From positions 1 to 50,947 of the forward strand of contig CAILLX010000220.1 in assembly GCA_903835185.1 (NCBI GenBank): 50,947 nucleotides of DNA, read 5' to 3'. The position numbers were made by a program, and so were the translations under genes. The stretch comes from an uncultured bacterium. GTDB taxonomy: Bacteria > Cyanobacteriota > Vampirovibrionia > Obscuribacterales > Obscuribacteraceae. The notes beneath the pieces are model-generated. The model saw only the letters and a list, made by a program, of their open reading frames with translations. It was not told the origin of the DNA and did not search any database. This document shows positions 44,488 through 50,947 of this stretch, piece after piece (the first letter of the stretch is position 1; every line of letters starts with the position of its first letter).

Positions 44488-45009
44488 TCACCGCCCGCTG
44501 CCTGAGCCGTTCAAGATGCCATTCATCATTAGCTGTCGAGAAATTCCCTGCAACTCCCACTCAACACCACTAGAGCCGTTGCTATTCATACCCGCGTTCT
44601 TTATGGTTTTCCAGAAGCCGGGCTTAGGGGGAGCCGGTGGCGTTACAGGAGTTCCTGACGAAAGCCGTGTAAGGTCACACGCCGGCTCCAGGATATAAGC
44701 TGTGTGTCCTTGTGAGTCCTGCACTATACGATAACGGCGTCCAGCCGGTGGTTGGTCAGGGGGGACGTCTGGATACACCCATACCTCAGCACCAACAGCA
44801 GCTAACCGTTTATTCGCTTCCTTTACATGCTGAATAGCTGCCTGCATCTCTGGCGAATCTGCTTTGCCCCGTCGGAGAAGTTCGGCTGTGCGCTCAGTTG
44901 CTGCTTTCGCTTCTGGTGATAACGCCCGATTATCACTTTCCTCTGCCCACGCTAACGGGCAGCCTAAGACCAGGGCGGATACCGCCGTTGTGATGACACC
45001 TTTTAACAT
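44488..45009 (-). CDS. Hypothetical exported protein of the element
   Basis: The ATG at 45009 is preceded by AAGGAGGATACCC, an ideal ribosome site, and opens a clear signal peptide (LKGVITTAVSALVLGCPLAWA, cleavage likely before EESD). The mature protein has a helical Ala/Glu/Arg-rich part (LSPEAKAATERTAELLRRG ... AIQHVKEANKRLAAVGAEV), then a Pro-rich part (YPDVPPDQPPAGRRYRIV and TPVTPPAPPKPGFWK), and a Gly/Ser/Asn-rich end. I know no family. The GTG at 45030 is in frame but would place the ribosome site inside the gene. A 12-nt stretch of the leader is identical to that of the 46346 gene, which suggests shared origin or regulation. Confidence 0.7.
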   Translation of the reverse strand: MLKGVITTAVSALVLGCPLAWAEESDNRALSPEAKAATERTAELLRRGKADSPEMQAAIQHVKEANKRLAAVGAEVWVYPDVPPDQPPAGRRYRIVQDSQGHTAYILEPACDLTRLSSGTPVTPPAPPKPGFWKTIKNAGMNSNGSSGVEWELQGISRQLMMNGILNGSGSGR

Positions 45010-45073
45010 GGGTATCCTCCTTTTATTCACGCCTCGATATTATGAGTGGTTTCTTCTCCGGCAGGAAGAATAC

Positions 45074-45427
45074 CTAGTTTAACGAGTGCAGCTTCAAAGC
45101 CCGCTCTGAAATTCCGTTGCTGTTCTTCCTGCCGGCGCAGGTGTTCAAGTTTAACATTGGTGCCGCTGCAGGTTTTGAAGTCGTAGGAGGTTGAACAATA
45201 CGTGTTTTAGCTGTTGCCAGTTTCGTAGCGGCGGGTTTAGTGTCAACTGGTAGTTCAGCTCGTCTCTTTCGCTTCAGCAGCGCTCTCAGCCAGGAATTTA
45301 GCGTGGAAGGAGTAGCACAGTCTTCTGCCCCAGTAAGTATTTTGATGCAGAGAAGTGGATGGCAATTTATGATCAATTCGCCCAAAAGTTTGTCGGGCTC
45401 AGAGAATATTGGCGGTCTGTAATACAT
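45074..45427 (-). CDS. Hypothetical protein, weakly supported
   Basis: The protein from the ATG at 45427 (MYYRPPIFSEPDKLLGELII) is 117 residues with a basic, Pro/Thr/Lys-rich second half (VDTKPAATKLATAKTRIV, PPTTSKPAAAP). I see no domain and no ribosome binding site. The frame is open to 45535, but that part overlaps palindromic DNA that looks regulatory. It lies 65 nt upstream of the exported protein gene on the same strand, so an operon is possible. The composition is protein-like, but the gene could be spurious. Confidence 0.3.
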   Translation of the reverse strand: MYYRPPIFSEPDKLLGELIINCHPLLCIKILTGAEDCATPSTLNSWLRALLKRKRRAELPVDTKPAATKLATAKTRIVQPPTTSKPAAAPMLNLNTCAGRKNSNGISERALKLHSLN

Positions 45428-45460
45428 GCGGATTCTGCAGAGCAGAAGCTTGGCGAGACT

Positions 45461-45516
45461 CCTGTCAATTAACTGTTTACTTGTATAGTTGACAGTTAGC
45501 CTGTCAATTGACAGTT
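45461..45516. promoter_or_regulatory. Palindromic operator-like cluster
   Basis: CTGTCAATTGACAG (45501-45514) is a perfect 14-bp palindrome. Its half-site recurs as CTGTCAATT at 45462-45470 and, inverted, as TTGACAG at 45489-45495. The cluster lies upstream of the two minus-strand genes and about 480 nt before the excisionase-type HTH gene. It looks like the binding site of a dimeric repressor of the element. Confidence 0.45.
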
Positions 45517-45804
45517 GGTCTAGCCTTCCACGCATTGAAATTTAATTACAGTCGTGATGAATTGCTGACCTTGCAAATGTCTGGCTGATACTACATTTGG
45601 AGCAATCCAAAAAACCTTTTAGGTAGAGGGGGCTGTAATCCCACTTGCTTGAGATTGACATCAAGGCATTGATTAAGCTATCGTTTCTCTGCTTGAGTTA
45701 CGAAAAGGCTGAAGCAGTGCTTCATATTCGTAAATGTCTAAATGACAGAGCCGATATCAGGAAAGAACCCTTACGGTGTGGACAACAAGCTGTCTGAGTC
45801 CGTT

Positions 45805-45840
45805 AAAACGAACAAAACGAACAAAACGAACAAAACGAAG
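45805..45840. repeat. Four tandem 9-bp iterons
   Basis: The unit AAAACGAAC occurs three times in a row at 45805-45831, followed by a fourth with one change (AAAACGAAG, 45832-45840). Short tandem units next to a regulatory gene are typical of binding sites for a replication or control protein. Confidence 0.7.
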
Positions 45841-45880
45841 CCGACAGCGTTTCGGTCGTAAGACCATAAAAATGACGCAC

Positions 45881-45961
45881 GCGAAGAGCATTGCAAAAGA
45901 TTTAGCAACCGAGCGAAGAGCATCGCGAAGTTGACAGCAAATAGTGAAGAGCATCACAAAA
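45881..45961 (+). repeat. Three 18-bp repeats with covarying 3-bp stems
   Basis: Copies at 45881-45898, 45913-45930 and 45944-45961 share the core AAGAGCAT. The flanking triplets form a stem in each: GCG/TGC (one wobble), GCG/CGC and GTG/CAC. The second and third copies differ by a compensating pair change. Spacing is 32 and 31 bp, about three helical turns. They end 38 nt before the HTH gene. Confidence 0.65.
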
Positions 45962-45998
45962 GGCTGACCACTCAACCTTTGTTTAGGGGGTCTTTCAT

Positions 45999-46265
45999 AT
46001 GCGGACAAAAGCCAATAAGGCGGACACACTGCCTGTCGTCAATTCCATTGAGACCAAGTTGTGCGATCTAGCTCTCTGGTCAACGAAGCATGTAGCCAAA
46101 TATCTTGGCTGTTCGGAAGTCGCTGTGAGAACATGGCGGCGTACCGGGATTGGGCCGAGATTTATTCGCGTGACACCGCGACAGGTGCGCTATCGCCCTG
46201 GAGATGTTCAGGCATTTCTAGATAGTCGGACGCTGGCAAATACAAGCCAGGTGGTAAACGCCTAA
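45999..46265 (+). CDS. MerR/AlpA-like helix-turn-helix protein (excisionase type)
   Basis: An 88-residue DNA-binding protein. LWSTKHVAKYLGCSEVAVRTWRRTGIGPRFIRVTPRQVRYRPGDVQAFLDSR is the usual pattern of winged-helix excisionase and AlpA-like regulators: a helix-turn-helix where the protein picks its site, then a short wing and the closing Y(R)xxDVxxFL motif. AGGGGG lies 8 nt before the ATG. Such proteins control excision or early genes of integrated elements. It is the first gene of the plus-strand group and lies just after the three hairpin repeats, a likely target. Confidence 0.8.
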   Translation: MRTKANKADTLPVVNSIETKLCDLALWSTKHVAKYLGCSEVAVRTWRRTGIGPRFIRVTPRQVRYRPGDVQAFLDSRTLANTSQVVNA

Positions 46266-46345
46266 CACACCTATTAATTGCCGCAACCATTGGGGCTGTC
46301 GTCCTTGGCTGCGTCGTATCACCATGAGCAAAGAAGGAGGATACC

Positions 46346-47206
46346 TTGGACATAGAAGAGAAACGTACCAACCAGGTTTTGGCTTGTCTACATCTGATAC
46401 CACCGGAGAACCCGGATGATTGGGCAGTCTCAATGATCGACTTTTGGAAGGCGCTGTGTGACGATCACGGAGTGCCGTTCACACTGCCCTTGACGTTCAG
46501 ATCTAAGCGCACCCTAGTGGAAAAGCTTATGCGGAAGTATGACCCCATTAGGGAGAGATTCAGCGAGGTTCAAGGCATGAGCGAAGCCGTGCTGACTGGT
46601 GAATTGCAAACCCTAGTTGCTAAGCATATTCTGACCGAGCGTACTGTACAGCCAAAAGAGCAACGGTATCTCGATGGACAGGAGAGGCGATTAAGGGCAT
46701 TCGCACTGTTTGCAGTCGAGAAGAGCAAAACAGGCGGCAAATACCATTGGAACGAGAAGGCAGCAGCTCGAAAAATCCTGAAAGAGAATCCAGAACTGGC
46801 CCCCCACTCTCAAACTTTCAGTGAGAGTTCACGCGAAGATGCTTTGTTGAGCCAATACCGCAAGGACTGCGCAGATGTGGCAAGACATCAAACAGAAAAG
46901 GACGCTTTTCTCTCTGAGCACTGGGACGCGTTTACGTCGCAGCTGGATGTTCAGACCCAAGTGTGGATAATACGGCTTAGCAAGCAATTGCATGAAAGGC
47001 TGGCTCTTGCCGACAATGACGCCGAGAAAAGAGCCGTTGTATTCCGTGAGTGGAAAATTATGGCTGCCTGCATACTCCCGCCGTCGGTCCTTCGAGAATA
47101 TGTTGAGCTGGGTATGCCGTTTCGGGAAGCCCAAATCATTGCTGGTCTCTATCTACAAGAACGAGCGGAAGCCAACCGGCGCCAGTATTACCGCCCATCG
47201 AAGTGA
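46346..47206 (+). CDS. Hypothetical protein of the element (286 residues)
   Basis: I do not recognise it. The start codon is TTG at 46346, fixed by AAGGAGG 6 nt upstream. The protein is charged and predicted to be mainly helical, for example EKRTNQVLACLHLIPPENPD, LVEKLMRKYDPIRERFSEV, and a long Arg/Glu/Ala-rich second half with SQYRKDCADVARHQTEKDAF and RLSKQLHERLALADND. No membrane segment, signal peptide or metal motif is visible. It lies between the HTH gene and the replication protein, a position where satellites often have replication or packaging accessory proteins, but its role is unknown. Confidence 0.65.
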   Translation: MDIEEKRTNQVLACLHLIPPENPDDWAVSMIDFWKALCDDHGVPFTLPLTFRSKRTLVEKLMRKYDPIRERFSEVQGMSEAVLTGELQTLVAKHILTERTVQPKEQRYLDGQERRLRAFALFAVEKSKTGGKYHWNEKAAARKILKENPELAPHSQTFSESSREDALLSQYRKDCADVARHQTEKDAFLSEHWDAFTSQLDVQTQVWIIRLSKQLHERLALADNDAEKRAVVFREWKIMAACILPPSVLREYVELGMPFREAQIIAGLYLQERAEANRRQYYRPSK

Positions 47207-47288
47207 TCTATGCAAAACGGGTCTGGCTTGCAACGCATAGATCAACCGGTGCATCATCCTGCTGAAGGTCTTAAGGAGGACTGAAAAA

Positions 47289-47636
47289 ATGGATGTGAAC
47301 AACGCATTTGACCGAGCGATTGATGCACGCTTCCGGCAAGATGCATTCGATGTAATTAACGCGGTTACCGGGAAGCACCAGGCAGCGGTCAGAGACGCCG
47401 CTGTGTTTGCGGCGGATACTTTAGATCTGGCTTGGTTAGCAGCACAAGCGGTATTTGAGGCTAAAGCGAAACCTGAACACGCGCTAGCCATTTATGACAG
47501 GCTCATGAATCTGCTCGAACAAATGCCTGCGTCTGAGGGCGCGGCAATCGCTCAGAACGAACAGTCTGGTGAACCAGGCAAGCGGCTGTCGGTCGAAGAC
47601 CTTTTGAAGCAGTGGCAGACTAGACAAGGCAAATGA
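47289..47636 (+). CDS. Hypothetical protein upstream of the primase gene (115 residues)
   Basis: I know no family. The ATG at 47289 has AAGGAGG 9 nt upstream, a strong site. The protein is helical and Ala-rich (FDVINAVTGKHQAAVRDAAVF, LDLAWLAAQAVFEAKAKPEHAL), then acidic, ending in a basic segment LLKQWQTRQGK. No membrane span. Its stop overlaps an ATG of the next frame (ATGA), so it is probably translated together with the primase-polymerase protein and may assist it. Confidence 0.6.
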   Translation: MDVNNAFDRAIDARFRQDAFDVINAVTGKHQAAVRDAAVFAADTLDLAWLAAQAVFEAKAKPEHALAIYDRLMNLLEQMPASEGAAIAQNEQSGEPGKRLSVEDLLKQWQTRQGK

Positions 47637-47698
47637 CTTACGCAAAACAAATGCCGCTGGCAGGCGGCATGAAGCAATATCTAAGTGAGGATAGATTG

Positions 47699-50272
47699 AT
47701 GAGCAACCAAACAATAGCACAGCTGGTACATGTGGTCCAGCAGACAGCGACGGCAGAAGTTGACCTGTCACCTAACGGTAAGGCAGCGCTTGCTTATGCC
47801 GCAGCTGGATACAAAGTACTTCCGCTCAATCCCGACTGCCCAGCATCATGCAATGATTCAGAATGCAAGAGGCCCAAGCAGCCTCTTTCACGGCTAGCCC
47901 CTCATGGACTTTTCGACGCCACTAACGACTTGGGGAAAATCAAGGCATGGTGGGAGCAAGAGCCCAACGCTAATATAGGGATTGCATGTCGAGACTCAGG
48001 CACTGTTGTAATCGACCTGGACAAGCATCATGAAGGCATAGATGGGCTTGCCAACTTCGGAAAATTAAGGGGTGAGAACGAATGGCCCCGAACACCTACT
48101 CAGCTTACCGCTAATGGCGGCGCACATCTCATCTTCAAATACCCGCAAGGGTGCGAGACAATTAGCGAACTTGCTCCTGGAGTCGAAACGAAAAGCAAGG
48201 GCTACATCGTTGCAACCCCAAGCACATTTCACGGTAAGCCCTACAAGTGGTGGCAATCAGATGACGGAGAAAATTACAGCCTGCTGGACAGGGAGCCCGT
48301 TGAGTTACCGGACTGGCTTTATGCGCTTGTCAGAAAGCCTATTGGAGATACTGGCGCAAATGACAGTACGGTCGAGGTTATAGACGACAGCGAAGATAAC
48401 CAACGACGGTATAGCATCTATCTGGAAACCGTAGCGCCTGCCGTGGCTGGCGAGCGCGGCGACAATCACACCTTTTGCGTGGCATGTGAAGGAAAGGACT
48501 GGGGGCTCTCTCAAAATGTCACCTTAGCGTTAATCACTAAGCACTTCAATCCGCGTTGCCAGCCGTCGTGGGCAGAACACGACCTAGAGCGCATAGTTGG
48601 AAGTGCTTATCGAAACGGGAAAAACAAGCAGGGCGTCAGGCATCCAATGGCGAGTTTTGCACCGTTGGCCGATAAGCAGTCCAGTGTTACTATCGCAACA
48701 ACGATGACATGGCCGTCGCCCCAAGAGATTAAGGCGGAACTGCTACCGGTCCGTCCTCTGACATCAGATATGATTCCCGCGTCCTATCGAGCGTGCCTAA
48801 AGGACATAGCCTACCGTATGCGGGTGCCTTTAGATTTTGTTGCAGCGCCATTAATTGTTATGACTGGGGCAATTATCGGTGCCGGTTGTGGGATTAGACC
48901 AAAGCAGCGGGATAACTGGCTGGTGGTACCTAACCTGTGGGGCGGTGTGGTAGCAAAGCCGGGAGAGCTGAAGACTCCGGCGCTAGTTGAAGCATTGAAG
49001 CCTCTTTCTCGCCTTGAGCAGGCGGCAAAAAAATCTTACACAAGGGAAATCGCTCAGTATGCAGCGCACGAGCGAGAGGTTAAGGCGATAGAAAGCGCCA
49101 TTGAAACTGCCCAGAAGGAAGTCGCTAAGCATGCAGTAGGACTAGGCACGGGCGCAGCGAAATCGCTGAATATCACTGATTTAGAAAGGAAATTGGCTGA
49201 TCTGCAAGCTGTACCAAAACCGGTCTGGCGAAGGTACAGGACGAACGATGTCACAGTTGAAAAGCTGGGCGAGCTACTGGGCGAGAACCCCCGGGGGCTG
49301 TTAGTCTTCAGGGATGAACTTATAGTCCTGTTAAATACATGGGACCGTCAAGGGCGTGAGGCGGATCGTCAATTCTACCTGGAGGCGTGGACCGGTAGTA
49401 GCCAGTACACCAGTGATCGCATCGGGCGGGGCACGAATGAGGCTCCCAATATGTGTGTGTCATTATTTGGTGGTGTTCAGCCAACTAAGTTGCTTCAATA
49501 CTTGTATCAAGCGCGTAAGGACACAGACGGCTTGGTGCCTAGATTTCAATTATTGGTCTATCCTGACCGGGTTGAGTGGCGCAACGTTGATGAGTACCCA
49601 GACACCGAAGCCAAAAACCTGACCTTCCAGGTCATCGAGACACTGGCAGCAATGGACTTCACCGCACACGGGGCTGTTTGTGATGCCGAAGAAACGCGCC
49701 CATACTTCCACTTCGATGACCAGGCGCAGGAGTTTTTCAACGAATGGCTGACGGATCTGGTAGAGCGCAAACTTAAAGTAGATGATGAGCCGATCATCCT
49801 GGAGCACCTAAATAAATACCGCAGCCTGATGCCAAGTCTTGCACTCATCTTTCACTTGATTGAGGTTGCAGGTGGCAAGGCGTCCGGCCTTGTCTCTAAG
49901 GAGGCGGCGGTCATGGCGGCACAGTGGTGCGCTTACCTGGAGACGCATGCCCGGCGCGTCTACGGACTGATAGCTAACCTTCCAGATAAAATCGCATCCA
50001 GGCTAGCGGACAAGATTAAGCGCGGAAAGCTGCCAGAGTCATTTACCGCTCGTGGCGTGCACCGACACGGATGGGAACTACTGGACGACCCGAAGCTGGT
50101 GGCAGAAGCTTGTGAGGACCTGGTGGAAGCCGATTGGTTGCGGGCAGTGCTAGTGCCACCATCAGACCGCGGCGGCAGGGGCACCGTCCAGTATCTGATC
50201 AACCCAGCAGTGTCAGCCAAAGGAAAAGATGCTGATTCACAGAAAGCACTGACATGGGGCGACCTTATTTAG
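47699..50272 (+). CDS. Primase-polymerase / DUF3987 replication protein
   Basis: Predicted to prime and unwind DNA for the element's own replication. The N-terminal Prim-Pol domain (about residues 25-190 from the ATG at 47699) has GKAALAYAAAGYKVLPL, a Cys-rich stretch (CPASCNDSECKRPKQ) that may bind zinc, WWEQEPNANIGIA, the catalytic VIDLDKHH (Asp106, Asp108) and NGGAHLIF (His143). The C-terminal part from about residue 340 is a DUF3987 domain: IVMTGAIIGAGCGIRPKQ, then GGVVAKPGELKTPAL, a Walker A-like loop that departs from the GKT consensus, and LLVFRDELIVLLNTWDRQGREADR. The ATG at 47699 has GAGGA 7 nt upstream; an ATG at 47633 overlaps the preceding stop (ATGA) and is also possible. 858 residues. 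Confidence 0.88.
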   Translation: MSNQTIAQLVHVVQQTATAEVDLSPNGKAALAYAAAGYKVLPLNPDCPASCNDSECKRPKQPLSRLAPHGLFDATNDLGKIKAWWEQEPNANIGIACRDSGTVVIDLDKHHEGIDGLANFGKLRGENEWPRTPTQLTANGGAHLIFKYPQGCETISELAPGVETKSKGYIVATPSTFHGKPYKWWQSDDGENYSLLDREPVELPDWLYALVRKPIGDTGANDSTVEVIDDSEDNQRRYSIYLETVAPAVAGERGDNHTFCVACEGKDWGLSQNVTLALITKHFNPRCQPSWAEHDLERIVGSAYRNGKNKQGVRHPMASFAPLADKQSSVTIATTMTWPSPQEIKAELLPVRPLTSDMIPASYRACLKDIAYRMRVPLDFVAAPLIVMTGAIIGAGCGIRPKQRDNWLVVPNLWGGVVAKPGELKTPALVEALKPLSRLEQAAKKSYTREIAQYAAHEREVKAIESAIETAQKEVAKHAVGLGTGAAKSLNITDLERKLADLQAVPKPVWRRYRTNDVTVEKLGELLGENPRGLLVFRDELIVLLNTWDRQGREADRQFYLEAWTGSSQYTSDRIGRGTNEAPNMCVSLFGGVQPTKLLQYLYQARKDTDGLVPRFQLLVYPDRVEWRNVDEYPDTEAKNLTFQVIETLAAMDFTAHGAVCDAEETRPYFHFDDQAQEFFNEWLTDLVERKLKVDDEPIILEHLNKYRSLMPSLALIFHLIEVAGGKASGLVSKEAAVMAAQWCAYLETHARRVYGLIANLPDKIASRLADKIKRGKLPESFTARGVHRHGWELLDDPKLVAEACEDLVEADWLRAVLVPPSDRGGRGTVQYLINPAVSAKGKDADSQKALTWGDLI

Positions 50273-50329
50273 ATGAGTGGGGGTTCACGCGATGGCACGC
50301 CAATTTTTTGAAATATGCGCAACCAGGGA

Positions 50330-50371
50330 ACAGACAGAATTGACAGTACCGGTTTTGTCAGTTCTGTCTGT
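50330..50371. repeat. 16-bp inverted repeat with 10-nt loop, origin-like
   Basis: ACAGACAGAATTGACA (50330-50345) faces TGTCAGTTCTGTCTGT (50356-50371), with one G-T mismatch. It begins 58 nt after the replication gene. It shares the TGTCAG core with the larger repeat downstream. Confidence 0.8.
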
Positions 50372-50407
50372 CAGCCACTTAGCCCTTTCCAGAGAATCAC
50401 GATTTAA

Positions 50408-50521
50408 GGTTTTGTCAGTTTTGTCAGTTCCCTACTTAGGCACTTTTGAAATTTTCAGCCCTTATTTGCCCCCATTTTCTGGAAAACGGGCTAGGAAGGT
50501 ACTGACAAAACTGACAAAACC
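50408..50521. repeat. Perfect 21-bp inverted repeat with tandem TTTTGTCAG units
   Basis: The left arm (50408-50428) contains two tandem TTTTGTCAG units. The right arm (50501-50521) is its exact reverse complement, 72 nt away. A third, single unit lies in the neighbouring repeat at 50353-50361. Iteron-type sites just after a replication gene suggest the element's origin. The frame running across it (50277-50531) encodes repeated VLSVLSV and KLTK and is probably not a gene. Confidence 0.75.
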
Positions 50522-50538
50522 CAGCAGGTAGGCACCTA

Positions 50539-50880
50539 ATGCATATACACAAGATCAGATTCGGCAACTGCACAAAACTTTTACTTCGACAATCAGTTCG
50601 TGATGGCAGAGCGGTAAGGAAGCTGACGCTCGCCAATCTCACCCCTTGGAGTAAAGAGCAGCTTGATAAACTGGAGGCAGCCCTGACATGGAAGAGGTTA
50701 TGTACAGGGACAGCTTTTGAATCAGAAGCTGATAGACAGATATTTAACATTGTTGCTCCTAACGTTCACCCCTCGAAGCTGTGGCGACTCATGGTCCCGT
50801 TCTCAGGTGTGACTAGCCACGATGAATTGCCGCAAGTGAGTCACGATCTCTTGCCGCATGGTCCAAATGAAAAGATTTGA
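50539..50880 (+). CDS. Small protein like the N-terminus of IS1634-type transposases
   Basis: The first half, LLLRQSVRDGRAVRKLTLANLTPWSKEQLDKLEAAL, follows the opening pattern of IS1634/DUF4277-type transposases (LRESYREGGKVRKRTLANLS...). The rest (SEADRQIFNIVAPNVHPSKLWRLMVPF) is only faintly similar to the next part of these proteins, and the catalytic DDE domain is absent; the protein stops at 113 residues. It is either a decayed transposase fragment or a small domesticated protein of the element. A weak AGG lies upstream of the ATG. It follows the origin-like repeats. Confidence 0.4.
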   Translation: MHIHKIRFGNCTKLLLRQSVRDGRAVRKLTLANLTPWSKEQLDKLEAALTWKRLCTGTAFESEADRQIFNIVAPNVHPSKLWRLMVPFSGVTSHDELPQVSHDLLPHGPNEKI

Positions 50881-50889
50881 AAGAAGGAG

Positions 50890-50947
50890 ATGACAAAAAG
50901 GGTAGTTCGCCCCATGATTGAAATTGCAAAACCACAAGCAGGAGGCG
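50890..50947 (+). CDS. Possible 5' end of a further gene, cut by the window
   Basis: An open frame begins at the ATG at 50890 or 50914 and runs to the window end. AAGGAG lies directly before the first ATG (too close) and 24 nt before the second (too far), so the start is uncertain. About 20 codons are visible, too few to identify. Confidence 0.2.
   Translation, partial: MTKRVVRPMIEIAKPQAGG

Larger units (their letters stand above)
45541..45998. other. Gene-less regulatory zone of the element
   Basis: About 460 nt between divergent gene sets. It holds the perfect palindrome TGAAGCA-g-TGCTTCA (45710-45724), four 9-bp tandem units (45805-45840) and three 18-bp hairpin-forming repeats (45881-45961). 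Frames across it give low-complexity peptides such as repeated RFV, so I take it as non-coding. Confidence 0.55.
44072..50947. mobile_element. Putative integrated mobile element (left part), next to tRNA-Leu
   Basis: Downstream of tRNA-Leu the content changes: short, mostly unknown genes, an excisionase-type HTH protein, a primase-polymerase/DUF3987 protein, several palindrome and iteron clusters, and a transposase-like fragment. No second copy of the tRNA 3' end (the expected far attachment site) and no integrase occur in the window, so the right boundary lies beyond it. The layout resembles phage satellites or integrative plasmids that carry their own replication module. Confidence 0.6.

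Noticed and set aside
44264..44698. 144-codon open frame on the plus strand in the element
   Set aside because: It overlaps the end of the exported-protein gene and GC-rich hairpin DNA, and has no ribosome site or domain.
45881..45961. Three regularly spaced repeats considered as a CRISPR array
   Set aside because: Repeats are only 18 bp and imperfect, spacers are 13-14 bp, there are only three copies and no cas genes.
50277..50531. 84-codon frame with repeated VLSVLSV and KLTK
   Set aside because: The repeats in the peptide simply reflect the DNA inverted repeats, and no ribosome site precedes it.

Overview
The window looks like a chromosome segment of a non-photosynthetic relative of cyanobacteria, most likely an Obscuribacter-type Melainabacterium (Vampirovibrionia). 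This is an inference from family resemblance, not a database result. It rests on the membrane-anchored kinase juxtadomain at the left end, a TonB_C-like plus TPR giant protein, a small TonB-like N-terminal protein, short SSB, frequent TTG/GTG starts, and a mix of envelope and housekeeping genes.

Layout. Left end (1-4.0 kb, minus): a Ser/Thr kinase gene that stops right after its glycine-rich loop, then an acyl-CoA dehydrogenase and an aldehyde dehydrogenase. 4.2-10.2 kb (minus): the protein quality-control block tig-clpP-clpX-lon. 10.4-13 kb (minus): a membrane protein, tRNA-Gly(GCC), a Gfo/Idh/MocA oxidoreductase and HU, separated by a perfect bidirectional hairpin terminator. 13.2-15.6 kb (plus): alr-nadD-yqeK, linking cell wall D-Ala supply, NAD synthesis and nucleotide clean-up. 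Then ssb, a structured gene-less stretch that resembles a decayed IS200/IS605 end, a NarL/LuxR-type response regulator and an exported FKBP prolyl isomerase.

17.7-26.3 kb (minus) is a tightly packed envelope operon of five genes: a secreted protein, a DUF4127 protein, an exported trypsin-like protease, an orphan oligopeptide-binding protein and a 1067-residue TonB_C/TPR protein. The signal-peptide region of the last gene carries a 111-bp in-frame, inverted-repeat-bounded insertion and a 20-bp perfect hairpin. 26.4-32.1 kb (plus): a small membrane protein, recJ overlapping apt, and a membrane sulfatase/LtaS-fold enzyme. 32.3-38.4 kb (minus): an RND efflux pump (membrane fusion protein, transporter) followed by a beta-propeller lipoprotein. 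38.7-43.9 kb: biotin-protein ligase and an OsmC-type peroxidase (minus), an acetyltransferase next to a sirtuin (plus), glycerol kinase and pyroglutamyl peptidase (minus).

From tRNA-Leu(CAA) at 43,988 to the end, the window changes character and looks like the left part of a mobile element. It has two minus-strand hypothetical genes, a regulatory zone rich in palindromes and iterons, a MerR/AlpA-like excisionase-type HTH protein, two unknown proteins, a primase-polymerase/DUF3987 replication protein, and a second repeat zone that could be its replication origin. After these come an IS1634-like N-terminal fragment and the start of a further gene. No integrase, second attachment site or structural phage genes lie inside the window, so whether it is a phage satellite, an integrative plasmid or another island cannot be decided here.
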